Source: TMED-70 sp036164085
GTDB lineage: Bacteria; Chloroflexota; Dehalococcoidia; Lucifugimonadales; Lucifugimonadaceae
NCBI GenBank assembly: GCA_036164085.1
Contig: JAYZJV010000021.1
Location: 105,641 to 169,640 of the forward strand
Length of the DNA stretch: 64,000 nucleotides
Reading direction: 5' to 3'
The notes below the pieces were generated by a model. The model had not been told where the DNA came from and did not search any database. It saw only the letters and a program-made list of their open reading frames with translations. How positions within the stretch are numbered: the first letter of the stretch is position 1; every line of letters starts with the position of its first letter. Shown in pieces: positions 52,343-61,013 of the stretch. The translations under genes were made by a program, and so were the position numbers.

Positions 52343-53671
52343 ATGCTACCTATTGAAGAATTAAAAAATAAATCGTCAGAAAACTTAAATAATAAAAAAA
52401 GTATTGCTATAAAACTATCTAAAGATATACTTTCTGAACCTGAAACCGGTTATAAGGAATTCAAAACTAATAAAAAAATTTATGAGGTCTTAAAGTCTTT
52501 AGATATGGAAGTAGTAAATAATCTTGCTATAACAGGTCTAAAGACAACAATTAATGGAGCTAAACCTGGCCCTCATATAGCTGTAATAGGTGAACTAGAC
52601 GGTCTGCCTGTTCCAGGACATCCTTTTTCAGATAAGGACACCAATGCAGCTCATGCATGTGGTCATCATATTCAAATAGGAAATATGCTAGCAACTTTAT
52701 TTGCATTAAATTCTGAAGAAATATTAAGTAATCTTTCTGGTTCTATTTCTTTTATTGCGGTACCTTCAGAAGAATATGTAGAGATTGAATGGAGAAATGA
52801 ACAAAGATCAAAAGGAGAATTTGAATTTTTGGGAGGCAAACAAGAATTAGTAAAATTAGGAATTTTTGATGATATTGATATATCTATGATGACTCATGCT
52901 AGAGGAAATTTTTCAGGTTTTGGTTATGGAGGAACTGGTAATGGATTAGTAGCTAAGTTTATAGAATTTCATGGAAAATCCTCTCACGCTGGAGGAGATC
53001 CTCATCTAGGAATAAATGCTTTAAATGCAGCAAATTTGGCAATGGGCAATATTCATGCAAATCGGGAGACATTTTATGATGATCATCATATAAGAGTTCA
53101 TCCAATAATTACTCATGGTGGTTCAGTAGTAAATCAAGTCCCAGAAATAGTTACATTAGAGACATTTGTACGAGGGTCGTCTTTAGAAGCTATAAAAAAT
53201 GCTAATCTCAAGGTTGATAATTGCTTACGAGCTGGAGCAATGGCTGTTGGGGGAGAAGTTGAAATAACAACTTTACCCGGATATTTCCCACTATTTCACG
53301 ATACTAATTTGCAAGAATTATATAAGAAAAACTTAAAAAACAATGAAAATAAATCTACAGAACTAACTTACGGAGGAGGTTCTACTGACATGGGAGATCT
53401 TGCTCATCTTATGCCTGTTATACATCCTTATGTAGGAGGAGCTACGGATGCTTCTGCCCATACTGCAGGATTTGTAGTTGAAGATTATGATTTAGCTGTA
53501 GTAGAAGCAGGAAAAATGATGGCATTTACTATTATTGATCTTTTGTATGACGATGCTTCAAAAGGAAAAGAAGTTATTTCAAAACATAATCCAAAATTAT
53601 CAAAATCACAATATTTGAAAATCATGAGAGAATTTAGTAATGTTGAGATTGCTAATTATAATATCAAATAA
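52343..53671 (+). CDS. M20-family amidohydrolase (AbgB/aminoacylase-like)
   Basis: A 442-residue metallopeptidase-fold hydrolase. GELDGLPVPGHPF and AHACGHHIQIGNML (about 109-122) carry the first metal ligands, AVPSEEYVE the Glu pair, THARGNFSGF the mid His, and GKSSHAGGDPHLGIN the dimerisation/substrate block. TDMGDLAHLMP and THGGSVVNQVPE support the p-aminobenzoyl-glutamate hydrolase/amidase branch. GAGG lies before ATG 52343. First of three adjacent genes with the formamidase-like and Gfo/Idh proteins. Confidence 0.9.
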   Translation: MLPIEELKNKSSENLNNKKSIAIKLSKDILSEPETGYKEFKTNKKIYEVLKSLDMEVVNNLAITGLKTTINGAKPGPHIAVIGELDGLPVPGHPFSDKDTNAAHACGHHIQIGNMLATLFALNSEEILSNLSGSISFIAVPSEEYVEIEWRNEQRSKGEFEFLGGKQELVKLGIFDDIDISMMTHARGNFSGFGYGGTGNGLVAKFIEFHGKSSHAGGDPHLGINALNAANLAMGNIHANRETFYDDHHIRVHPIITHGGSVVNQVPEIVTLETFVRGSSLEAIKNANLKVDNCLRAGAMAVGGEVEITTLPGYFPLFHDTNLQELYKKNLKNNENKSTELTYGGGSTDMGDLAHLMPVIHPYVGGATDASAHTAGFVVEDYDLAVVEAGKMMAFTIIDLLYDDASKGKEVISKHNPKLSKSQYLKIMREFSNVEIANYNIK

Positions 53672-53673
53672 AA

Positions 53674-54597
53674 ATGAAAAAAATTTCAAAAAAAATTTTA
53701 TATAGAGAACACTCTCCATTTAATAAAGTTACTGAAAAAGTAGACCAAAATACTTGGTTTGAAGTAGAAACTCAAATGAATAGAGGACCCGATTCAAAAG
53801 ACGTTGATAAACAACTAGTTGGACTATTTAATAAATATCGCGATGATTCAATGCCAGATGATAGAGGTAATCCTTCTTCAGGATGTATTTGGATTAATGA
53901 TTCAAAAAAAGGGGAAATCTTAAATGTTGAAATTGGAGAAATAGAAACCCATGAAATTGGCTATACAAAATATAGAGGGTCTACAGGGGCATTTCCATCT
54001 TATTTAGCTCCATCTGTTATTGGAGAGATTTTTAAAGTAGTTAAAATAATTGACAAAAAAATTATTTGGAATGAAAAATTATCAATACCAATAAAACCTA
54101 TGATTGGAGTTGTAGGATTAGCTCCAGAATTTGAAGCCAGAGGAAATTCTTGGGCAGGAGAATGGGGAGGAAATTTTGATATTCAAGAGATTACTACTGG
54201 AGCAAAAGTTCAAATTCCAATTAATCATGATGGTTCTTTATTACATATAGGAGACATGCATGCCATTCAAGGCGATGGAGAAATTTCCGGTGGTGGAGGA
54301 ATAGAAACTGGAGGAACTGTGAAATTAAGATGTAACTCTCAAACAAAACCTAACAATATGACTTGGCCACGAATTATAAATGATGAGTATATTATGACAA
54401 CAGCACAAGCAAAACCCGCAGAAGATGCTTTTAGGATTGCATTATCAGAAATGTTATTGTGGTTAGAAAATGATTACAATATTGAAAAAAAAGAAGCCTT
54501 CATGTTATTAGCTCAGGTTCTTGAAGCTAGAGTGACTCAATTTGTAAATCCAACTTATACATATTTACTTAAAGTAAATAAAAAGTACTTAAAATGA
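53674..54597 (+). CDS. Acetamidase/formamidase-family protein
   Basis: A 307-residue FmdA/AmdA-type amidase. SGCIWINDSKKGEILNVEI, GVVGLAPE, GNFDIQEITTGAKVQIPI, and GDMHAIQGDGEISGGG (about 193-208) are the family's conserved blocks; the last holds the metal-binding Asp and His. Hydrolyses small amides to ammonia and acid. It lies 2 nt after the M20 gene and overlaps the next gene by 4 nt (ATGA). No signal peptide. Confidence 0.88.
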   Translation: MKKISKKILYREHSPFNKVTEKVDQNTWFEVETQMNRGPDSKDVDKQLVGLFNKYRDDSMPDDRGNPSSGCIWINDSKKGEILNVEIGEIETHEIGYTKYRGSTGAFPSYLAPSVIGEIFKVVKIIDKKIIWNEKLSIPIKPMIGVVGLAPEFEARGNSWAGEWGGNFDIQEITTGAKVQIPINHDGSLLHIGDMHAIQGDGEISGGGGIETGGTVKLRCNSQTKPNNMTWPRIINDEYIMTTAQAKPAEDAFRIALSEMLLWLENDYNIEKKEAFMLLAQVLEARVTQFVNPTYTYLLKVNKKYLK

Positions 54598-55676
54598 AAC
54601 AAAAATATAACGTAGGGATTATTGGTGCAGGAAATATTTCTCAGTTACATATAAGTGCTTACAAAAAAATTCCTAATGTAATTGTAAGGTCTATAGCTGA
54701 TACTAATAAAAATAATCTAATTACAACTTCAAAAAAATGGGAAATAGAAAATATTTATGATGATTATAAGAAAATATTGGATGATCCTAAGATTGATATT
54801 GTAGAAATACTAACACCTCATTATCTGCACTCTGAAATGTTCATAGAAGCAATTGATCAAAAAAAACATGTTAGCGTTCAAAAACCAATGGCTATTTCAA
54901 ATGAAGAATGTATGTCTATGATAAATAAAAGTAAATCTAATAAAGAAATCAAGTCAAGAATCTTTGATAATTTTCTATACTATCCCCCTTATTTAAAGGC
55001 AAAAGAATTAATTAGTAATGGAGAAATTGGAGAAATAAAATCCATAAGACTCAAAAGTATAATAGGGGATCCAAATGACAACTCAAATAGTCTGAAATTA
55101 GGTCTAAAAGATGCAGGAAAAAACTGGAGATTTGACGAAACTTTGAGTGGAGGAGGTAAGGTATTGTTTGATTATGGGTACCATATATTTTCTATTGCAT
55201 ATGACCTGTTAGGTGATATAAAAAAAATCTCTTCATTTGTAGATGAAACTGTTTCAAAAGCTGGAAGTAAAATTGATTGCCCTGGTATTATAATGTGGGA
55301 TTATGGTGATGGCAAACACGGTTCTTGGGATATAGTAAGGTCGAATGAAATTGATATAAATTCAGATTTTTTCAATGAAGATGAATGGTATGAAATAACT
55401 GGAACTAAAGGATTTATTTGGGTAAATAGATGTTCAGGTAATGTTTTAGATACACCTGCTTTAATTATCTTTAATAATGGTAAATCTTCTAAGAAAAAAT
55501 TCTCGTCTAACGATTTAAATTGGAGTTCATCTTTTGATTATGGTATAAGAAATTTTGTAGATTCTATAGAAAATGATTTTGATTCAAAGCTATCTCCTAA
55601 AGAGGGGAAAAAAGTATTTGATTTTTGCAAATCTGCAAAAGAGTCTTCTGAAAGTGGGTTATCAATAGTTTTATAA
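54594..55676 (+). CDS. Gfo/Idh/MocA-family oxidoreductase
   Basis: A 360-residue dehydrogenase. VGIIGAGNISQLHISAYKK is the Rossmann site and VQKPMA (about 97-102) the EKP-like block, here with Gln in place of the usual Glu. GGGKVLFDYGYHIFSIAYD supplies the Asp/His of the active site. It overlaps the formamidase gene by 4 nt. It is the second Gfo/Idh paralogue in the window after 6840-8090. Substrate unknown. Confidence 0.87.
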   Translation: MKQKYNVGIIGAGNISQLHISAYKKIPNVIVRSIADTNKNNLITTSKKWEIENIYDDYKKILDDPKIDIVEILTPHYLHSEMFIEAIDQKKHVSVQKPMAISNEECMSMINKSKSNKEIKSRIFDNFLYYPPYLKAKELISNGEIGEIKSIRLKSIIGDPNDNSNSLKLGLKDAGKNWRFDETLSGGGKVLFDYGYHIFSIAYDLLGDIKKISSFVDETVSKAGSKIDCPGIIMWDYGDGKHGSWDIVRSNEIDINSDFFNEDEWYEITGTKGFIWVNRCSGNVLDTPALIIFNNGKSSKKKFSSNDLNWSSSFDYGIRNFVDSIENDFDSKLSPKEGKKVFDFCKSAKESSESGLSIVL

Positions 55677-55678
55677 CG

Positions 55679-56185
55679 TTATTTCAACTTATCTTTTTCA
55701 TTTGTAAGCCTTTGGATTTCTAAGTCTATTCTATCTTTTTCTAAAGTAACATCTTTATCCCTCTGTTGTTTTTCTAACTCTAGTTCTTTGATTATCAATT
55801 CATATTCCTTGTTTGTAAGTCTTTGGATTTCTAAGTCAATTCTATTTTTGTCTAAAGTAGTCTCTCTGTCTCGATGTTGTTTTTGCAATTCTAGTTCTTT
55901 GATTATCAATTCATACTCTTCTACAGTCATATCTCTTGGACTCATTGGAACTATATTCATATGGTGGTCCAGTGGAGCTCTATTCATATGAGGATCTATT
56001 GGTCCTCTCATCATGTCTCTTGGGCCCATATAATCTGTTCTGTTATCCTGTATGTTTTTATTAGATAAATGTTTAGTATCTTGATCGAAAAAATTTAGAC
56101 TAACTAATACTGCTATATATATTGAAACACATAAAACCAATAATGCTATTAGACTTATATAAATTTTAAAAATATTATTAAACAT
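55679..56185 (-). CDS. Membrane-anchored coiled-coil protein with tandem 37-residue repeats
   Basis: A protein of 168 residues starting at ATG 56185 (a TTG at 56215 would add ten residues without a ribosome site). One TM helix lies at about 6-30 (FKIYISLIALLVLCVSIYIA). Next come short Met/Pro/Asp/His repeats (RGPIDPHMN, RAPLDHHMN, MGPRDMM, MSPRDM). The C-terminal half is two tandem 37-residue charged helical units, each EYELIIKELEL...QRLTN. No family recognised. Its stop is 3 bp from the convergent Gfo/Idh gene. Confidence 0.75.
   Translation of the reverse strand: MFNNIFKIYISLIALLVLCVSIYIAVLVSLNFFDQDTKHLSNKNIQDNRTDYMGPRDMMRGPIDPHMNRAPLDHHMNIVPMSPRDMTVEEYELIIKELELQKQHRDRETTLDKNRIDLEIQRLTNKEYELIIKELELEKQQRDKDVTLEKDRIDLEIQRLTNEKDKLK
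55701..55922 (-). repeat. Two tandem 111-bp units inside the coiled-coil gene
   Basis: The units 55701-55811 and 55812-55922 start with TTTGTAAG(C/T)C/TTTGG and keep a 111-nt period, coding for two copies of 37 residues. They differ at many third positions and a few codons, so this is an established duplication rather than a recent assembly artefact. Confidence 0.8.
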
Positions 56186-56228
56186 ATTAAGAACAAATAT
56201 ATCACGAAAATACAAGAAAAAATAAATA

Positions 56229-56951
56229 ATGACTCACATTGTAGCCCATAGAGGTTTATCTTCAAAAGCACCAGAAAACACTTACAATTCTTTTGATTTA
56301 GCATTCTCAAAAGGAATTAATCACGTTGAATTTGACGTACAACTAACAAAAGATAATAAAGTAGTAATTATCCATGATGAGACCATTGATAGGACAAGTA
56401 ATGGATTTGGTAAAGTAAGAGAAAAAAATCTAGATGAATTATTGCGTTTAGATTTTGGATCATGGTTTTCTTCGAACTATGAAAATTCTAAAATCCCAGA
56501 ATTATATAAAGTTTTGGATAGATACAAAAACGTAAATTTTGTAATTGAAATTAAAGGAAGAGACATTGAACTGGTTCCAAAAGTTTTAGATCTTATATCA
56601 AATAACAAATATTGGAGAGATGAAATTTTCAAATCTAACGTAAAAACCCCAAAAATTATCTTTTGTTCTTTTTTGCCTCAACAAATAGAAATTTTAAGAA
56701 AATTTTCCAATGATATAGTTGTAGGATTTCTAGTAAAAGAGATGAATGACAGGGTAATTAAGTTTGCTAAAGAACAAAATCTTGACGGTATTTTCCCATA
56801 TTACAAACTGCTTAATGAAAAAGTTGTAGAAAATTTAAAAAAAAGAAACTTTATAATTAGCTCATGGGGATTTGAAAGCATTAAAGACGTAAAAAAAATA
56901 GAGAATCTAAATATTGATGGCATAACAGTTGATTGGCCAGACGAAATCTAG
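56229..56951 (+). CDS. Glycerophosphodiester phosphodiesterase-family protein, second copy
   Basis: A 240-residue GDPD. HIVAHRGLSSKAPENTYNSF has the His-Arg and Glu, VEFDVQLTKDNKVVIIHDE the metal Glu/Asp and second His, and FVIEIKGRD the later Glu-Lys. DLDF-like FDQD changes are absent. No signal peptide. It is a separate paralogue from 45452-46231. It ends 4 nt inside the convergent enolase gene. Confidence 0.9.
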   Translation: MTHIVAHRGLSSKAPENTYNSFDLAFSKGINHVEFDVQLTKDNKVVIIHDETIDRTSNGFGKVREKNLDELLRLDFGSWFSSNYENSKIPELYKVLDRYKNVNFVIEIKGRDIELVPKVLDLISNNKYWRDEIFKSNVKTPKIIFCSFLPQQIEILRKFSNDIVVGFLVKEMNDRVIKFAKEQNLDGIFPYYKLLNEKVVENLKKRNFIISSWGFESIKDVKKIENLNIDGITVDWPDEI

Positions 56952-58096
56952 AAAAACTCTTTGTATGGCTCTGACTCTACCGGTGTGTATTCAGATGGAG
57001 GGAACTCTTTTAAAGCATCTTCATCGATATCTGTTCCCCATCCTGCCCCTTTAGGAGGAGCCGTAAAACCGTCTTCTATAACAATATTGTTAGTCAGAAC
57101 TTTTTTATATCCATCCAAGAAACTTACAAATATTTCCTGCTTATAACAATTAGGAATACTCATGTCTAGATGTAGACTTGCTACTGTTGAAATGGGCCCA
57201 TTAGAATTATGTGGAGCCACGCTAACATAATATGTTTCTGCAGCTGAAGAGATCTTTTTTAATTCTGATAATCCACCTGCATGACAAATGTCTGGTTGAA
57301 TTATAGAAATTGATTTTTGTTCAAAAAGTTTCTGATATTCCCATCTGTTATAAAGTTGTTCCCCTGTAGAAATAGGAATATCAGTTTTACCTGCTAATTT
57401 ACCTAAGACATCTAAATTATCGAATTGAACTGGTTCTTCAACCCAAGAAATATCAAAAGGTTTAAGTTTATTCAAAACTTTAATTGCACTTCCGTAATCT
57501 AATCTTGCTCGTACGTCGATTCCAATTTGGATATTATTCCCTACTGTATCTCTAACTGCTTTAACTAACTCTACTCCATTGTTCAAGTTTTCATTTTCAA
57601 TACTGTATTTTCCTATAAAAGGATAAAACTTTAGGCATTTGTAACCACTTTTAACAACTTCATCAGCAGCATTAGAATGATCTTTTGGAGTTTTTAACCC
57701 TTCAAACCATCCATTTGCATAAACTGGGATTTTTTCCCTTACTTTACCACCTAATAATTCGTAAACAGGAACATCAAGGGTTTTTGCTTTTATGTCCCAC
57801 AAGGCTAAATCAATAGCACTTATAGCACTCATGGTTACAGCTCCACCTGTCCAAGTTACTCTTCTATACAAAGAGTTCCATATAAATTCTATTTGGAAGG
57901 GATCTTTGTCTATTAAAAATTTCCCGAAATCCAATATTTCTGACTCTAAAGCGGCATCTTTATACTGTAAACTACCCTCACCAATACCATAAATACCAGA
58001 ATCTGTATAAATCTTAACAAAAAGCCAATTGTTTGTTTCTGACTTATGCCAAGCGGGTGCAGACATCTTAAAAATTTTTATATCAGTGATTTTCAT
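56948..58096 (-). CDS. Galactonate-dehydratase-like enolase-superfamily enzyme, second type
   Basis: A 382-residue enolase relative. The capping domain has LALWDIKAK and LLGGK. Ligand set: Asp194-Val-Arg196 (GIDVRARLD), Glu220 (VEEPVQ), Glu246 (STGEQLYNRWE) and His296 (APHNSNGP). Arg196 stands where galactonate dehydratase has His and the first copy here (5693) has His186. This suggests a different substrate. AAAGGAG precedes ATG 58096. Probably dehydrates an acid sugar. Confidence 0.87.
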   Translation of the reverse strand: MKITDIKIFKMSAPAWHKSETNNWLFVKIYTDSGIYGIGEGSLQYKDAALESEILDFGKFLIDKDPFQIEFIWNSLYRRVTWTGGAVTMSAISAIDLALWDIKAKTLDVPVYELLGGKVREKIPVYANGWFEGLKTPKDHSNAADEVVKSGYKCLKFYPFIGKYSIENENLNNGVELVKAVRDTVGNNIQIGIDVRARLDYGSAIKVLNKLKPFDISWVEEPVQFDNLDVLGKLAGKTDIPISTGEQLYNRWEYQKLFEQKSISIIQPDICHAGGLSELKKISSAAETYYVSVAPHNSNGPISTVASLHLDMSIPNCYKQEIFVSFLDGYKKVLTNNIVIEDGFTAPPKGAGWGTDIDEDALKEFPPSEYTPVESEPYKEFF

Positions 58097-58152
58097 ATTA
58101 ATATTGCTCCTTTATGATTTTTATTTTACAGTAAAATATATTTTTCAATTGA

Positions 58153-58332
58153 TCAGGAGAGCAGATAAAAAATTATAAACCCTATTAAGAATGCAAAAGA
58201 GCTAATTATTGATGAAAAAAATATAAATTTTAACCTAGGGTTATTTTCAAATTTATTTCTTGTTATTCTTTCTAAAAGATATGCAATTCCAATCATTATT
58301 AAAAAGAATAAAATTATTTTATATCTAATCAT
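58153..58332 (-). CDS. Small two-TM membrane protein (59 residues)
   Basis: An open frame from ATG 58332 to TGA 58153. It codes for one hydrophobic helix at about 4-20, a polar loop (ERITRNKFENNPRLK), and a second helix at about 36-58 (FIFFSSIISSFAFLIGFIIF). That is a helical-hairpin plan. No clear ribosome site or known family. It lies in the 299-bp gap between the enolase gene and the divergent nickel-type transporter. Confidence 0.5.
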   Translation of the reverse strand: MIRYKIILFFLIMIGIAYLLERITRNKFENNPRLKFIFFSSIISSFAFLIGFIIFYLLS

Positions 58333-58395
58333 TTTAAATAAGTAATTTTATTGAATTTGTTATTATAATATCAACGATATATCTATCATAAGTTT

Positions 58396-59175
58396 ATGGA
58401 ACATGAAGTTTTACATATCTCTGGAGTTTTTTCAGCTATTTTAGTGGGGTTTTTACTTGGGCTAAGACATTCAATTGACGGAGATCACATTGTGGCTATC
58501 TCTACTTTATCTAGAGATTTTAATAAGTATTTTAAAAACTTATGGATAGGAATTTCTTGGGGCTTGGGTCATTCAACTCCACTAATATTAATAGGTATAT
58601 CAGTCCTATTATTTAAGGACATATTTTATGATGTATATGAACCTATTTCTTCATATTTTGAGTTATTAGTTTCATTAATGTTAATATTTTTGGGGCTTCA
58701 AGTCTTTTGGAAATTATATAAAGGTAATCTGCACGTTCACACACATGACCATGATGGAGTAAGTCACACACATTTACATAGCAATCACATTCATGACAAA
58801 AAACCTATTGAACACAAAAACCATCATGGTCATAATTTTTTTTCAGACTATTTGCCGTTTTTTAGACAAAAATCTTATTTAATTGGTTTTATTCACGGTT
58901 TGGCTGGAAGTGCAGCGGTATTATTAGCAATTCTACCTACAAGCCCAACTTTTATTTCGGGTATCTTATATTTATTTTTCTTTTGTACAGGAACTATAAT
59001 TTCAATGTCTTTTATGACTTTGGTTTTTTCAGCTCCTTTTAGAATTAAATCAGATTCAAAGATTTTTGAGAACTCTCTAATTTCTTTAGCAGGAGCTCTT
59101 AGTGTTATTTTGGGATTAATGCTTGGTTCAGATTTGATTTTTGGTTCTGAGTTTACAAGTTTTTTATGGTACTAA
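58396..59175 (+). CDS. Nickel/cobalt-transporter-like membrane protein (UreH/NicO type)
   Basis: A 259-residue membrane protein with about six TM helices. LRHSIDGDHIVAIS (about 23-36) is the HxxxxDH metal motif of nickel/cobalt transporters, and GISWGLGHSTPL a second conserved block with His. The loop at about 113-150 is His-rich (HVHTHDHDG, HTHLHSNHIHD, HKNHHGH). HGLAGSAAVLLAILP is the later conserved block. Transports nickel or a similar metal. The last 4 nt overlap the convergent NTF2-like gene. Confidence 0.85.
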   Translation: MEHEVLHISGVFSAILVGFLLGLRHSIDGDHIVAISTLSRDFNKYFKNLWIGISWGLGHSTPLILIGISVLLFKDIFYDVYEPISSYFELLVSLMLIFLGLQVFWKLYKGNLHVHTHDHDGVSHTHLHSNHIHDKKPIEHKNHHGHNFFSDYLPFFRQKSYLIGFIHGLAGSAAVLLAILPTSPTFISGILYLFFFCTGTIISMSFMTLVFSAPFRIKSDSKIFENSLISLAGALSVILGLMLGSDLIFGSEFTSFLWY

Positions 59176-59591
59176 ATAACAATTTCTGAAATTTGAGAAG
59201 CGCCTTCAAGAAAAGATGATCTAAATTGAATTCCCCATCTTCCTTCAATTTTAGTCAATATCCAAAGAGTTTGAAAATTATGGTATTCTTCTCCATTTTT
59301 ATTTCTTCTAGATTGATGTAATAAAAGATGAACCTTTTCTTTTTCTGATTGAACGGCTTTAATATCTAGAGTAACAGTATGATCCCATCCCTCTTTCTTT
59401 AATTTTTTAGTTTGAATATCGTAGCCTTCTAAAAATTCTTTTTCATCTCTAAAAACTGAAAATTTATTTTGCCATAATCTAATATGGGGGAAATGCAAAC
59501 CTTGAATAGTAATTTTCTTATCTCTCTTGTTAAATCCTTGTTCATTCCAATTAAGAGCGGCATCAATTGCCTCTTTTTCATATGGTTTCAT
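59172..59591 (-). CDS. NTF2/SnoaL-like protein
   Basis: A 139-residue protein with the alpha+beta cone layout: helix (EKEAIDAALNWNEQGFNKRD), strands around GLHFPHIRLWQNKFSVFRD and VTLDIKAVQSEKEKVHLLLH, and an end strand WGIQFRSSF. Most similar in plan to SnoaL/DUF4440-like domains. No catalytic residue can be asserted. No signal peptide. Function unknown. Confidence 0.65.
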   Translation of the reverse strand: MKPYEKEAIDAALNWNEQGFNKRDKKITIQGLHFPHIRLWQNKFSVFRDEKEFLEGYDIQTKKLKKEGWDHTVTLDIKAVQSEKEKVHLLLHQSRRNKNGEEYHNFQTLWILTKIEGRWGIQFRSSFLEGASQISEIVI

Positions 59592-59643
59592 CTAAAACCT
59601 CATAATTCTTTTTTTGAAATAATATCATTAAATTAGTTAAATT

Positions 59644-60954
59644 CTATTCAATTTGCCTCAGTTTGGGATCAAGCCTGTCTCTAAACCAATCTCCTAGAAA
59701 GTTGAGTGAAAAAACAACTAAAACTATTAAACCAAGCGGAATATAAGTTTGATATCTATACTGATAATTTCCATCCCACCATCCCCAGTTCCAATATTCT
59801 ACAGCAAGCTTTATAATATTTCCCCAGGCAGTCCAATGCCTTGGTATAGCAATTTCAAAGAAACACAATACAGCCTCTAAAGAAATTATTAATGAACAAT
59901 TAAAAGTTGCTATTACTAGGATGTCATTCAAATGTGCTGGAAGAATATGCTTTGTAAAAATTCTGTATGGACTAGCACCAGATACGATGGCTGATTTTAT
60001 ATATTCATAATTTCTAATGCTTAATGTTTTTGCTCTTATTATTCTTACAAAATTTTGCCATGTAAACAGAATTAATATCAAAGCAAAAACCCAAATTTTA
60101 TTACCCAAAATCAATGTTGTCATTATAGCTATAAGTAGAATGGGAATCACACTAGTTATATCTACTATTCTCTGAATAATTTCATCTATAATCCACTTAT
60201 AATTTGGTTTAAATGCGTACCACCCAGCTATAATCCCTAGGCTCGTTCCTATTAGGCTTCCCGCTACTCCTGTAAGTAACATAAGAGTTAAGTTCCACCT
60301 TGCGCCATAAATCAATCTGGAGAAATAATCTCTTCCTATAGTGTCAGTACCAAGAAGGTACAGTCCACTTGGCCACCATGGCCATTTTTTTGTATCTTCT
60401 CGAATAACACTTAGATCCAAAGAAATAATATCATTTTGATTATCAACAATATCTTCATTAGCTACAAAATCTATATAACCATTGCTCCCTTTTTTATAAA
60501 TTTTTACATAATCTATATCAGGTTTGGGGCATTCATTTTGAGATAAACCAAGGCAATTTGAGAATTCATCAAAAACGATTTCATCTAGATAATTACCATT
60601 TCTATTTACATCAACAAAATTAGACTTTGGTCCAAGTTTAAATTCTATTGTTCCTTCTGTCCCTTTAGCTAATGTTTTTTTTTCTATATTAGGATCTTCT
60701 AGCTCCAATAATTGTTGCCACCTTGGTATCTGATTGATTTGGTCATCTGATTTAATGAGGTCATAATTTTGTATATTAAATTTCCCGCTTACTACACCTG
60801 GAGTTTGAAGTCTTGCCCTTGTATCAGCTATGTAAGGGTCATAAGGAGCAATTATTGGGGCAAATATTCCCAGTAAAGTAATCAGTATTAAAAACCCTGC
60901 AGAAAAAACAGGATATTTAAAAAACAACGAGAAACCTTTTTTAAAATACTTCAT
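59644..60954 (-). CDS. DppC/OppC-type ABC transporter permease with large insertion
   Basis: A 436-residue permease. The N-terminal region (about 15-40) has FLILITLLGIFAPIIAPYDPY, and YLLGTDTIGRDYFSRLIYGARWNL (about 199-222) is the usual block before the second TM. Between them about 130 extra residues (about 55-195) form an extracytoplasmic insertion that includes DVNRNGNYLDE (115-125), like a calcium-binding loop. EYIKSAIVSGASPYRIFTKHILP is the EAA loop. No OppB, ATPase or binding protein is adjacent, so it is an orphan here. Confidence 0.87.
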   Translation of the reverse strand: MKYFKKGFSLFFKYPVFSAGFLILITLLGIFAPIIAPYDPYIADTRARLQTPGVVSGKFNIQNYDLIKSDDQINQIPRWQQLLELEDPNIEKKTLAKGTEGTIEFKLGPKSNFVDVNRNGNYLDEIVFDEFSNCLGLSQNECPKPDIDYVKIYKKGSNGYIDFVANEDIVDNQNDIISLDLSVIREDTKKWPWWPSGLYLLGTDTIGRDYFSRLIYGARWNLTLMLLTGVAGSLIGTSLGIIAGWYAFKPNYKWIIDEIIQRIVDITSVIPILLIAIMTTLILGNKIWVFALILILFTWQNFVRIIRAKTLSIRNYEYIKSAIVSGASPYRIFTKHILPAHLNDILVIATFNCSLIISLEAVLCFFEIAIPRHWTAWGNIIKLAVEYWNWGWWDGNYQYRYQTYIPLGLIVLVVFSLNFLGDWFRDRLDPKLRQIE

Positions 60955-61013
60955 TAAGAATTTTATTGTATAAAATTAAATCCTATAACATGGTACAAAG
61001 GATTGTTCAAAAT

